Shown here: positions 25,281-37,400 of the stretch, piece by piece | Layout: every line of letters begins with the position of its first letter | How positions within the stretch are numbered: position 1 is the stretch's first letter | Source: Apostichopus japonicus | Taxonomy: Eukaryota > Echinodermata > Holothuroidea > Aspidochirotida > Stichopodidae | DNA length: 64,000 bases | NCBI RefSeq assembly: GCF_037975245.1 | Contig: NC_092582.1 | Span: forward strand, 13,328,077-13,392,076 | Reading direction: 5' to 3' | Made by a program: the position numbers and the translations under genes | The notes under the pieces: generated by a model | What the model was told of the DNA's origin: nothing | Database searches by the model: none | Seen by the model: only the letters and a program-made list of their open reading frames with translations

Positions 25281-25855
25281 TTCTAGAGGTACTATAGAGG
25301 TAGTATGTTAATAAATAAGTACCACCAGTTGCTTTCACATCAGTGAGAGACTGAGTGGTTACGTAAAATGTCAAATGTTAAAAAATCCCTGAAAACGCTT
25401 TAAAAGTCATCAGGTTTGTAATTACATTTGCACATTTTAATTTTGACAAGAAAAGTTTTTTTTGTAAAGACTTTTTAATACTTTATTGTTTGGTTATAAC
25501 GGATATCACTTGGGCGTGCGACCGGACGTGACATACAGTGTTGTCTGATCTTACAAAATAAACAGGGCAATCGAACCCACCGCAAAAATGAGCTGTCTGC
25601 GGTTTGGTATTCACTGATAAAGTCGGATGTTGTGAAGGGGCTCTTTGTATGACGTAATGGACCTTTTTTTTAATGTGGATGAGGGAAGGAGAGGGGTGGG
25701 TGGAGGTGCTTTGGTAGGTTCAGGACCTGACGGGGAGCGAATGACTTGAATTATACCTGGGTATGGGTGAAATATACCAACAACCATCTACTAACAACAA
25801 AAAACAAACTGTTGTCGTTCATTTGCACATATGGCAATGTAAGTTTATAGACAAA

Positions 25856-25970
25856 GGGCAATACTTTCTTGTAGGTGGATATGGGACTACCCACCCCCCC
25901 CCAAAATGTATACATATATATTGTTGGGGGGGGGGGTTCTCACATATCCACCTACAAGAAAGTATTGCCC
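25856..25970. repeat. Perfect 28-bp inverted repeat (cruciform/hairpin)
   Basis: Bases 25856-25883 (GGGCAATACTTTCTTGTAGG then TGGATATG) are the exact reverse complement of 25943-25970. The 59-bp spacer holds a C-run followed by a G-run that can extend the pairing. Part of the same arm (TACTTTCTTGTAGGTGGATAT) appears again at about 26221-26241, next to the second tRNA-like unit, so it seems to be a piece of a mobile repeat. Confidence 0.9.
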
Positions 25971-26035
25971 TATATATATATATATGTAATTGAAAGTCGT
26001 AATGAGTTGGAAAATCAAGAACAGTGAAAACATTT

Positions 26036-26106
26036 CCAGCCTCTACCAGGATTCGAACCTGGGCCTCCCGCTCTGTACGCGGACACCCTAACCACTAGGC
26101 TATGGA
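26036..26106 (-). mobile_element. tRNA-like SINE head, unit 1
   Basis: Read on the - strand it has an A box (TAGCCTAGTGG), GTTAGGG, a stem-loop CCGC-GTACAGA-GCGG in the anticodon-arm position, and a perfect T arm (CCAGG-TTCGAAT-CCTGG) with B box GGTTCGAATCC. It recalls tRNA-Glu/Asp, but only about five of seven acceptor pairs form, so I call it a tRNA-derived repeat and not a working tRNA gene. It sits in a unit running from about 25986 to 26218. Confidence 0.65.
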
Positions 26107-26295
26107 CACTGATTGTATGTCCAGAGGTTCGAAATCGGTAAGGTAGTAATTCCACTGTAAGCGTTTGTCACCTGTATCGAACAATACTAGTTCTGTTTTT
26201 GGTGACATATTTTGCCTTAAATACTTTCTTGTAGGTGGATATATATAATTGAAATCGTAGTGAGTTGGAAAATCCAGAACAGTGAAAAACTTCCA

Positions 26296-26366
26296 GCCTC
26301 CACCGGGATTCGAACCCGGGGCCTCTCACATTACATGCGGACACCCTAACCTAGGCTATTGACGCT
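26296..26366 (-). mobile_element. tRNA-like SINE head, unit 2
   Basis: This is the second, more diverged copy of the unit at 26036-26106, about 260 bp downstream in the same orientation. It keeps the T arm (CCGGG-TTCGAAT-CCCGG) and A-box region, but CCACT is lost from the D-arm side. Both units share the flanks TTGGAAAATC...AGAACAGTGAAAA and GATTGTATGTCCAGAGGTTCG...TTTTTGGTGACATATTT, so a segment of roughly 250 bp was duplicated in tandem. Confidence 0.65.
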
Positions 26367-26476
26367 GATTGTATGTCCAGAGGTTCGAACTGGTAAGGAA
26401 TGTCGTAATTCCACTGTAGGCTTTGTCACCTGTATATCGAACAATACTAGTTCTGTTTTTGGTGACATATTTGCCT

Positions 26477-27432
26477 TACTCTGGAGATCAAACGTGATGC
26501 AAACCAACTCGAAATCATTTGTGATTCCTAAAGCCGGATCTCAAAAGAGTATCTTTGAACAGACTTTGTTAATGAAATATATATATGTATGTATGTATGT
26601 AGGTGAAGGTGTTATTATGTCATGTGATTTTCACCCATCGAATTCATCTTAGGGATAAATGTTGTTGTGAGAAGCCAAGGAGAGGTGTTCTCTCAAGGGA
26701 TGCTGGAGAACCATTCCTGTAAAATGGTAGTGAAGGTGAAATTGATTGTAGTGTTATACAGAAGCTATGCAAACCATTCTTAACCCTCCTCCCACCATAT
26801 TATGTGCTATTATGAATTAAATCATCTTTATCATCCATATTGAGAGTGCCATTAAGTTTCCTCTTTTTTATCATGTTTCAAAATGATAAACTTGTGAGGA
26901 AGGAGTAGAAAGGAAATTGAAAGCCAAGAAAATGAAAACAGAAGAAAAAGAGTTATAAAATGATTCTTTTTTATTATTCAGTTACTCATGATAAGTAATT
27001 CATCTGTTGACATTATTCTCTTTGTCAAAATAGAATTATAAAATAAAGCTTTATAAGGCTGTACCGCATCATCACAGAGAAACAAAAAACAGGATGAGAA
27101 GTACAAGGAATGATTCCAAACATATACATGAACATTGAGAAAGACCAAGCCCCCCCCCCACCCCACCTTATGCATTCCTTTCCAAGAAAGTGTTGACAAC
27201 ATAGTCATGAATAATTCCCCTTTTCCTGATACCATTTCCTTTTTTATTTGACTAATTAATTTATAAAAATGAGCTGCTCTGTGTTCATTATTAATTTACA
27301 AGAACATTTCTCACCCTGTGTAAATGTAAGTGACTAATACCCTCTCTCTGTTGTACAAAAAAAAAAGAATAATAATACCTCTGGCTGAGAAAAAAAGAAA
27401 AGAAAAGTACCAGCACAGATTCTAATCAAATA
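26477..27432. other. Intergenic DNA beyond the predicted 3' end of FKBP15
   Basis: AT-rich, with a (GTAT)n run near 26583-26600 and a C-run near 27150-27160. Further TTTATT (AATAAA on the - strand) occurs near 27243-27248, so alternative, longer 3' ends are possible. No open frame of interest. Confidence 0.4.
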
Positions 27433-27438
27433 TTTATT
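27433..27438 (-). terminator. Candidate poly(A) signal of FKBP15
   Basis: TTTATT on the + strand reads AATAAA on the - strand. It is the first canonical signal I find after the FKBP15 stop at 28361, implying a 3' UTR of about 0.93 kb that includes the minisatellite at 27466-28140. Non-canonical signals nearer the stop cannot be excluded. Confidence 0.4.
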
Positions 27439-27465
27439 TCCACCATCCCTCTTTCCCCATACTGC

Positions 27466-28140
27466 TGGTGAGTCCATCATACTGACTGGTATTATGTGAG
27501 TCATCATACTGACTGGTATTATGTAGTATTATGTGAGTCATCATACTGACTGGTATTATGTGAGTCATCATACTGACTGGTAATATGTAGTATTATGTGA
27601 GTCATCATACTGACTGGTATTATGTGAGTCCATCATACTGACTGGTATTATGTAGTATTATGTGAGTCATCATACTGACTGGTATTATGTAGTATTATGT
27701 GAGTCATCATACTGACTGGTATTATGTGAGTCATCATACTGACTGGTATTATGTAGTATTATGTGAGTCATCATACTGACTGGTATTATGTGAGTCCATC
27801 ATACTGACTGGTATTATGTAGTATTATGTGAGTCATCATACTGACTGGTATTATGTAGTATTATGTGAGTCATCATACTGACTGGTATTATGTAGTATTA
27901 TGTGAGTCATCATACTGACTGGTATAATGTGAGTCATCATACTGACTGGTATTATGTGAGTCATCATATTGACTGGTATTAGGTGAGTCATCATACTGAC
28001 TGGTAATATGTAGTATTATGTGAGTCATCATACTGACTGGTATTATGTGAGTCATCATACTGCCTGGTATTATGTGAGTCATCATACTGACTGGTATTAT
28101 GTAGTATTATGTGAGTCATCATACTGACTGGTATTATGTA
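27466..28140. repeat. 27-bp minisatellite with an AP-1 heptamer per unit
   Basis: Unit TGAGTCATCATACTGACTGG followed by TATTATG, often with an inserted TAGTATTATG, giving 27- and 37-bp units in a higher-order pattern. I count about 18 perfect TGAGTCA motifs and three TGAGTCC variants. It lies between the FKBP15 stop and its first candidate poly(A) signal, so it is probably in the 3' UTR. Two artefactual - strand frames come from it. Confidence 0.95.
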
Positions 28141-28360
28141 GGGTTCACTAATCTCTCGTTCCACGTGATGGAACGGAAATCTGTTAGATCGCTCAGAAAC
28201 AGCATGCATGTTCTGAGAGCAAATTTTTACAGGCTTTAAGAACTATCAGAAAGGTATTGTTTTCATTGATCAAATATATGCAAAATGACCTCCATTTTGT
28301 AAAAAGCAACCAGCAGGAAACTTGGCACATTTTAACCAGCAATTGCTTCTCGCGTAGCTT

Positions 28361-28429
28361 TTAGTTCATCCAGTCATCATCATCGTCGCTGTCACCAAAG
28401 AGAGGCGGTGGGGGTTTGGGCTTCAACGA
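28361..28429 (-). CDS. FKBP15: FKBP15 terminal coding exon v29
   Basis: Residues 1337-1358, [22 protein letters not shown], then TAA at 28361-28363. The LFGD-acidic-Trp ending matches the vertebrate PLFGDDDDDDDIDWLG end. The acceptor has a long polypyrimidine tract (CTCTCTCTTCTTCAG). Confidence 0.95.
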   Translation of the reverse strand, partial: SLKPKPPPPLFGDSDDDDDWMN

Positions 28430-31400
28430 CTGAAGAAGAGAGAGAGAGCAGAGTAAGAAGCAAATACATTGAATGAGGCGAAAATATCACCAAATATCAA
28501 ATAAATGAACCTCGAAGTATGGCAGGGGGGTGTAAGGACTTTGAACTGGAAAATTGTACTCATTTTGAAATCAATTTCTCCTATTTAGATAATTTGGCAA
28601 TTATATTCCAAACTGACAAACGACCAAAGTTCATTGTAATACGTTGCACAACCTATCACAGTTTCTAATTTTAAAACACTGGAGCTAGAGACAATTGTAA
28701 ACCTCCAATACTCATACAAATGTGAAAATCCAACCCAGAGCACTAACAGTTCTAATATATAGCATACATGTACATAATCATTGTAATATTAACCTCGCCC
28801 CCATGTAGGATGATGGTCTGGAGTAACTTTTCAATTTTATTGTTACTCCAAAATAAAAATATTTTAAGGTAAAATTCCCCCGATAGATGTGTGAAGTAAG
28901 TGCTCAAAGTGCCTCGAATTTAAAATTAATGCTTACTTCCCTCACTGCGTTCGAATAAAAAAAATCGTTAAATTCCACACAAACGAGGCAAGAACTGTGT
29001 CGACCGGTGCAGCTACATACGTTGAATGCACTAGTTAGTGGAGATGCCAAGTTACGGTACACCACCACCACCACCACCATACCAATAACAGTCAGGTGAT
29101 GATGATGAATAAAATTACCTCCTCATCCTCTTCTTGAGACGGTGAAGGTGTCTCTTTCTTCTTCCTGGACGGTGGAACTGCATCAAAGAAGTCTCCATCA
29201 CTGTCACTGTCGTCACCAAACAGGCCTCTGCATGAAAAAAAGGAAGCTAACGGTTCATATGAAATGTTTTAAAATGAGATTTGTTCACGAGGAATCATAG
29301 GTTAAACCAACTAACTTATCCACTTGTCAATTTTTCTCTCCAGTCATCGGAATCTGTTGCACCTTCTTGATATTAACCGGGGAATTAATTTTGCAATCTT
29401 AATCAGTTTCGTTGTTATTATCAATAACACCGATCTTAATCGAGCAATGTTTGCGGAATGATCAATATTATCATTCACTCGACAGCATCACCCGAAATTC
29501 TAAATTAAACATGATCTATTATGGTCAGGTCTAACAGTGTTCACCTATCGTTTCTTTGTAGGAGAACCGCACTGTTCACGAGGAAACTCAGGTAATACAA
29601 AAACTCCTTCAACAATATCATCTCAACTGCGTCATTATTTAAAATCTGTAAACACAAAGCAGTGTTTGGTAAAGTATCAGATAATTAAGATATTTAATAA
29701 TTTCACAAATTATGTGTGACATGATCAAAGTAAATCCAATCAATCTATCTATCCAGTCTTTAGTTTGGTGGCAATACATTCTTTGCTGGTTCGTTGCAAG
29801 TCAGAAGGTAAGGTACCTTGCATACCTTCTAACCAGGATACCCAACCTCACCAATTTCATTCGATACAACCCAGAAAGTGTCAGGCATTTCAGAATAAAC
29901 TTGACTTTTTTTAGGTTCACATATGAGCAAAAGAACAAGGAATTAAACATTGTCTCACAAAGTCAGAACCAATGAGGTGAAATACAAGACGGCAATAGGA
30001 CATGTCATTAAATGTAATAATAATGCTACATGTATTCTCCCCATTTGCAAACCAGAAATACCACATCCAGGGAAAAAGCTTAAATTCAGGATTACTAAAA
30101 ACCATCAATTTATATGAAAATGAATGGACTCCTGTTGAGGTTCTGGGATGAACATGCTCTCACCTTTGCTCAACTTTTCTATCTTCCTCTGGTTCTTCAT
30201 CTTCATCATCATCGTCGTTGGCTGGCAGGTCCGGAGGTAACTCGGGGGGCATGTCGGGTGGATCCCTGGTCATGATGGGGACGGCCAGAGGGTCGGCAGA
30301 TCCTGAAGTCCCCTCTGCCTGCTCTACCTCTACCTTATCATCCTCTTCCTTAGAATCCATCTCCTCCTCTTCCTCCTTACTTGGCTCCGGGTCTTCACCT
30401 GACGGTTGCGAAGCTGCTTCTTGTTTCATCGACTGCGAGTCTTCCGTCTTTGAATCTTCGCTAGCAGGGAAGAGGTCCTCTTCTCCTTTCTCTGCTTCTT
30501 GCACATCCTCTGACTGAGACTCCGCCCCCTGCTGTGTGGACTCCGCCCCCTGCTGCTGCTGTATGTCCTCTGTCTTTGAATCTTCTCTCATCATTTGAGG
30601 ATCTGCCTCTTCCGTAGGTCGTCTTTCCTCCTCGACAATCTCTTCTTCTGCAGCATCATTGTCTTGGCCGAACGGCTGAGAGTCTGCCTCTACCGTCTCT
30701 GAGGATAGGTCAACATCGGGAAGGTCTGGCACAGAGACCACTGGATCTGAAGAGAGACTGCCAGCAGCCTCTAATCCATCATCATTGACGTTTCCATCAG
30801 ATTCGGGATTTTCGTTGTGAATTCCTGAGACAGATGACAATGCCCGGTGAATATTTGAATATTCCATATTATGTATCCATTCCTAATATGCTTACATCCA
30901 ATCACAACATATTGAAATGATTATGACTGTTTGCAAGAGTTGCAGGACCATAAAATGTAGGCCAGTATAGACTTAAGTCATTACGGTGGTCCTTTGTCAG
31001 TATGATTATTTCTGAAAACATTTAACAAACATTTAGTCAGAACTACACTCAGAGACCACCTCACTTCATCCACCCAACAGGGTAATTAATAAAGGTGTTA
31101 ACTGCTGCAAAAGCCTTCCATGGCCATATAGTCTAGCTGATAAAAACCTGAAACATTTCAAGCGAGGTAAGAGGGCTATAAAGGATTCAGCAGAACTCAA
31201 ATCAACTCAAATATTCTTTGTAATCATGAAGATTCCAAATACGGCAAAATTATGAGAAATAAAGTTCATTTATTATATTAATTAAAGGCCATTCAATAGC
31301 TATCACCATTTTTTAGCCTACAATCCCACCTTCATAATTAAATTTCTTTCTTAATGTAGCTACCTGTGGTAAATGTGATAATGGGCTACTTAATAATCAA

Positions 31401-34400
31401 ACCATTATTAGAAAGAAGAGTTAATGTAGTCTTTGATGGGTTGATACAGTATAGTCAGATTATCAATGGTATCATCCCCTTACCGCCAATCTCTTCCTGT
31501 CTAGTATTATCTTCATCCCAATCTCCATCTCCTTCTGCTTTCTCCTCTTCTTCTTCTTCTTTCTCCTCGTCCTCTCCGTCATCCTCTGGAACCTCTCCCT
31601 GTTGACTCTCTCCCTCTTGAGATGACTGGTCTACCTCTGGTAGGTCTGGGATGCTATCCTTGTGTTGAGTCGGCGGAGCCAATTCAGGAGATGAAGCCGA
31701 CGCTTGGACTGGCTCCTCCACCTCCGGGGATATTTGTTCTTCCTCCGTATCTGAAATTATAATTCAGGAACAGAACACGACCAGTATAAATGGCAGGAAT
31801 AAAAAATAAATGAATGAAAATAATTACTGGATTACAGTAGGGTATCAAGATCAATACTCTCCCAGGTCGCATAAAAGTAAGCTTGAACATCTTACCTACT
31901 TGACGAACTTGCAAAAGCTTGTTATACTCGTATTATAGCATGCAGAATCAGATGCCCATTTTTCTTTCGATAGGTTCTATAATGCTATTTCAGTGTAAGG
32001 TAGTTTAGAATAAGTATAGCTATTAGTTACAGTGCACACTGAGCCTGAGTTCTAATCCTGGTCAACATGTGACCCTCCCAAATTCCTGCTTTGAGAGTTA
32101 GCTTGTTACACTTACGAGTAGAATTTAGCCAGAAGCACAAGACTAAACTGAGAAAAACAACTGAAACAAGGCCTTATAAAACCGAGGGTTTAATGACTAA
32201 ATTCACATGAAACAGTATTAATGTGCTCTCTTACAGTAAATTTTACAAGTCTCATTAACATCCTTGTGTGATAGAAAGTAACTTAATTAGACAATTAATT
32301 ACACCAAACATGAATTTTATATAGCAAGATGAAAATTTACAAACTTTTAACTTGCACTAGTATATTTAAATAAGTATTCAGCACTCCTTGACCATGTTAT
32401 TATTTATGACATATCATCCAAGATAAAGATGGGAAAAAAAAACCCAAAAGCAATAACTTGTTTAACACTTTAGCCCAGCCCACATTCATCAAGACCAGTC
32501 CCCTTACATAGAGACCAGCCCCTTACAAATAGACCAGCCCCCTTACAGAGACCATGCCCCTTTCATAGAGACCAGCCCCCTTACATAGAGATCAGTTCCC
32601 CTGCATAGAGACCAGCCCCTTTACATAGAGACCAGCCACCTTACATAGAGACCAGCCCCTTTACAACGAGACCAGCCCCCTTACAGAGACCAGCCCCCTT
32701 ACGAGACCAGCCCCCTTACAGAGACCAGCCACCTTACATAGAGACCAGCCCCCCTACATAGAGACCAGCTCCCTTACATAAACACCAGCCCCTTACATAG
32801 ACACCAGCCCCCTTGCATAGAGACCAGCCCCCCTCCATAGAGACCAGCCCCCCTCCATAGAGACCAGCTACCTTACAACGAGACCATGAAATCAATACAT
32901 TAGACATCATATGAGTATCAAAGTGAATAGATACTTCATGATCCTTGTTACAGTTTGTGTATCAGAAGAGAACAGATAGTCATACAGAAACAGATTAAAA
33001 ATTAATCTCTGTTCCTCTGCTATAAGCAATAGTTCTCTCATCATCTATCCTCCCTGCCTCCATTCTTATTTCCCAATTCCATCTCCTCTTACCTTCATCT
33101 TCTTCATCTTCACTCTCCTCTGTTTCTTCTTCCTCCTCCTCGTCCTCTTCCTGGCTGGATTGCTGTTGCACCAAACGAATGGTTGTCACCTGAAATAGGT
33201 CAGAAAATATTAACTGTTATGTTCTATCCAAGGCACAAAATAATCTTCCCATAGGTTTTGACGAATGATGACTGGCATCTCCACAATTCGTTTCAATATC
33301 GTGTAAAGAATTATGTTTATATTTCACCAAGAATGTATGCATCATTTGACCGATTACTTCTTTAAGCAGCAAATAGTAATGTTTCACATGAAGAATTACT
33401 TTAGGACTTCATCTACTTCATATCCCTATTGGTATTCTATTGTTTCATTCATTCTTTCATGTCCTAAGGAATAGACTCTTCTGCTTGTCAGAGATGCACA
33501 TGCACAAAACAATCTACTGCTATACTATATCCAAAACTGTCATTGATTGAAAATATGCAACAGAAAACAGTAAACAAACTTTATTGGGTTATTAAAACCT
33601 TCTCCAATGTGCTACATGAGCAACCTTTGATAAATGATGGACACATGCAAGCTATCTTTATCATAAATTGAGTCAATTTTCTAACTGAAGGCATTAAAAA
33701 TATGAAATACCACTAGTTTTGGTGCAAGGGTCTATATATTAATGCTTCTTCTATTACAAACATGCCATATTTAGAATGTTATTTTCTCACTGTGAAATTT
33801 AAAAGTACAGTTGCTTTATATCGCAGGGGATGTTCAACTAAAGTAGGGCATATCCATATGAAACATTCTTGTCACACAACTTGCACAAAGTAACTGTAAG
33901 AAAAGAGTTACTCATTCATTATTCATGCAATTCTTATTTCAGGTTTTAATAAAATCAACCTTTTATTCATTTTAATATAATGCTGCTGTGATAGCGCTCC
34001 TTACATCCGAGACGTCCGCTAAGCCTTACAATTTAAGAGATGCAATACCATCAAAATGAACAAGTTACCATGCACAAGAGAAAACACCTGTTGACATGCA
34101 ATTATGAAGAATGACGACTAATATTTGACTAGATTTGCAAAACGTTTGAGTTTTTCAGACAAGGAAACAATTTTCGGATAAACATCACAAAGGGACCATA
34201 ACCTGAAGAAAATGGTAATTTTGACAAATTTTGGTATGGTTGAGAAGCATTTTTGTACAATTTTGTTCATTTTCAGTCATAAAATCTACTAATCACTTCA
34301 TGCATTAGATATGTGCAGCAGACGTTGCGAGCAGCTTACTTACATAAATATGAAGAAACAGCATCAGTCAGCAATCAATATATGAGAGATAAATGGCCTG

Positions 34401-37400
34401 CTAGTGGATGACAGCTAAAAGCTAAAGCATATATATATATATGTACCACGATGACCGAAAAATCTCAAACGCCATCAAGAATTGACAGCAAAGTAGTACT
34501 TCAGAATCGCTGGTGCGATCATTTCGTGTGAGAACACACTTTGATAGAACATCACAATATTTACCCCCAAATATTACACAAAATCTGTGACATATCACAC
34601 AGTACTCCATATAACTCTTAACCACCCATTCTGTCTCATTGGGACTTATCAGACACCATCCCCATCAAACCATACTCCACACCCTTAGTCCCCCATCCAG
34701 CACCATTCACAGCACACTGCAACCAAACCATCACTAATCACATCATGCCTATCACCCCATTGCATTCCAACAGAAAATACCTGACACCATTCAGAGAGCA
34801 CCCAGCACCTGTGGAAACAAATCACCACACCCATCATGCTTACCATCCATGTTATCCAATAGCATTCTTTTCCCAAAACTGACAGGACCCTACCACCCAG
34901 TACCTTCAGAGAACAACCAACACCCATCCATCTCAATCGAGCCGAAACCCAACACTCTTTCAGAGTAAGAAAATAGATGCTTACAACACTTAGATGTATG
35001 GAACATGTACAGAAATAATAGATTTTATTCAACACAACGTCATCATCGCATGCACTTAAATTAACAACAAATATGTCATTTACACTATACACAACTATAT
35101 AATGAAAATACTCTTCGGTATAAATTTAATATAAAAATGTCTCTTTTTCAGTATAAACTCTTTGGACCTTCCTCTTACCTAAATATCTTGGGTCGGTCAT
35201 GTATAAAAACATAAAATAAAAATAGAACCAGAGATGACAATATTGTTCATCAAAGTCCTTCAGAAGAATTACACCACTACCCCTCTCATCTACATGAGGC
35301 AGATGCTTGGTTTAACTTTTATCCTGGAAGTAAAGCTTTTCACATGCAAACCAAATTCTGCAAGAAGATGTAGTCAACAACAACCAATTTATATCTTTCT
35401 GAGGTTCCCTCTCAGTTAATCGTTATCACTGGTCCAGTTTCCGCAGCGGATTATACTGTTTTTTCCCCCTCTCTTCGTCCCTCCCTCCACTCACTTCCTC
35501 TGTACACAAATTCTCATCGAGGATTCCAAAACTTTGGAAAAAACAGACACCCGTGTTTGTGTCATTTCATTCCCCACGAGACAGTCAAATTCTGCCTCAC
35601 CATAAAGAAGAAAAACAGCTTTCTGTGAGAAAATCTTTTGCCACTAATTTTCCTTTTCTCCTGGGAGCAATGATTGACAGAACACTAGTACGACACTGTT
35701 ACACCGTCAATGATTTTTATCCTTTGGAAGCTGGAGGGCGCCCTCCCGCTGTTATTCATTTTTCTACTTTGGCCACGCTCACCTTAATAGTGTTCATGAT
35801 CGTGGCCAGGATCTCCGTCCCTTTGTAACTCTGACCGGATTCAAACTCGCTCTTCAAGGAATGATAGACGTTGTTCATGACTTTCTTTACCTGTTGATGA
35901 CAAAATGTTAAAGACATAAAAAGAACTTTAAGCACCTCATCAGGCAATACACTCACAATCACCAAGTAGGCAGAGAAAGGACGCTGAATGTTGGTTTTAA
36001 TGTATTTACCTCATGAGGTGTGCAACATGAGGTCACTGAATGTTGGTTTTAATGTACTTACCTCATGAGGTGTGCAACATGAGGTCACTGAATGTTGGTT
36101 TTAATGTGCTTACCTCCATGAGGTTTGCAACATGAGGTCACTGAATGTTGGGTTTAATGTACTTACCTCATGAGGTGTGCAGCATGGGGACATCTATTGT
36201 GGCGATGATATGGTATCTGAATATAATCTAGAGTTGGTACTAATGTATAAGGATGACACAAAATTTCAAACCAAGTCCATTGCAAACCTATCAATTACAA
36301 TGTGGCATTTATTTCAAATGCAATCTCATCAGTTCAACAGTATCAAGACGGCATCCAGTCATGTCTACAGTGAGGCGACTAGTTTTATTGAATCAGGATT
36401 ACCAATCAATTTAGGATGAAGAATGGAGTTACCTCACTAGTTCTACAATAGGGAGTGTTAGCTCAGTGGTTAACGCTGGTGCTTTTCAATCATAAGGTCC
36501 AGAGTTCGAGTAACTCCAAGATTAATGTATGTCGTCCAGTTACAGAGTTGTTGACAATTCATAATCATGGAGTTAAAATATGAATCTAAGAGACTGACTT
36601 CGGTCTAAAATCTAAAATCTAGGATCTAAAATACATACATACATACGACGATAAAAGGATATTTTCAAAATCACTTTGGTTAAATCACCATTTGGTTTTA
36701 AATTAACGCAGTAGAATCTCTCACCTCATCCACCACGTTAGGTGTCGATTCTGGTTGAGGAGGAGGAGGTGGAGGAACGGGTGCGGCTGATTTCTCTTGT
36801 ATCAACAACTCCTTTATCCTCCTTTCATATTTCTCTTTCATAGTTACAGCATTGGAATGCAAAGCATCGTACTGAAAACAAAACGAATGATCATGAATAT
36901 ATATATAATGAATATCATGATGAAATAATTTATTAAATGAGTGTATGTATGTGAAGAAAGAAAGTTTACCCATGTATGTAATTAAAAGATCATCATGATA
37001 GGCAGGAATTTCTGCCTTGATATGTCATAAAATATATCATCTCAGATTTAGCTGCAGCAGCACACTGTATAGTCTAAACAGTGATTTGCTTTTTTTATGT
37101 TTAATAATAATAATAATAATTTATTCTTATATAGCGCTTTACATCAAAAGAATGATCTCAAAGCAGCTTCACAGAAACGCATTAAAAAAGAAAAAAAAAA
37201 TACAACTTAAAAAGTATTACAGCTTAAAAATAATACAATCTAAAAATATTGCATCCTAAGAAATACAGAAATAAATAACTAACAATAATTAATAAAAAAC
37301 AAAAACAAAAATTCAGAAATTAAAGACAAAAGCAATAAAATATGACAGCATACAATAAAACTAAAATACTAAACTATTACAGCCGAAGAAATAGCAACAA

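Noticed and set aside
26036-26106. Functional tRNA gene
   Set aside because: A and B boxes and the T arm are good, but the acceptor stem has mismatches, the anticodon is odd and a diverged tandem copy exists; a tRNA-derived repeat fits better.
27888-28209. Frames with repeated SQYDDSHNT and MMTHIIP
   Set aside because: Translation of the 27-bp minisatellite after the FKBP15 stop codon.
30218-30517. 99-codon + strand Ser-rich frame
   Set aside because: Antisense shadow of the acidic exon v27; the - strand reading has splice sites and homology.
34685-35092. 135-codon Cys/Val/Trp-rich - strand frame
   Set aside because: Arises from CA-rich low-complexity intron sequence; no motif, no splice sites at its edges.
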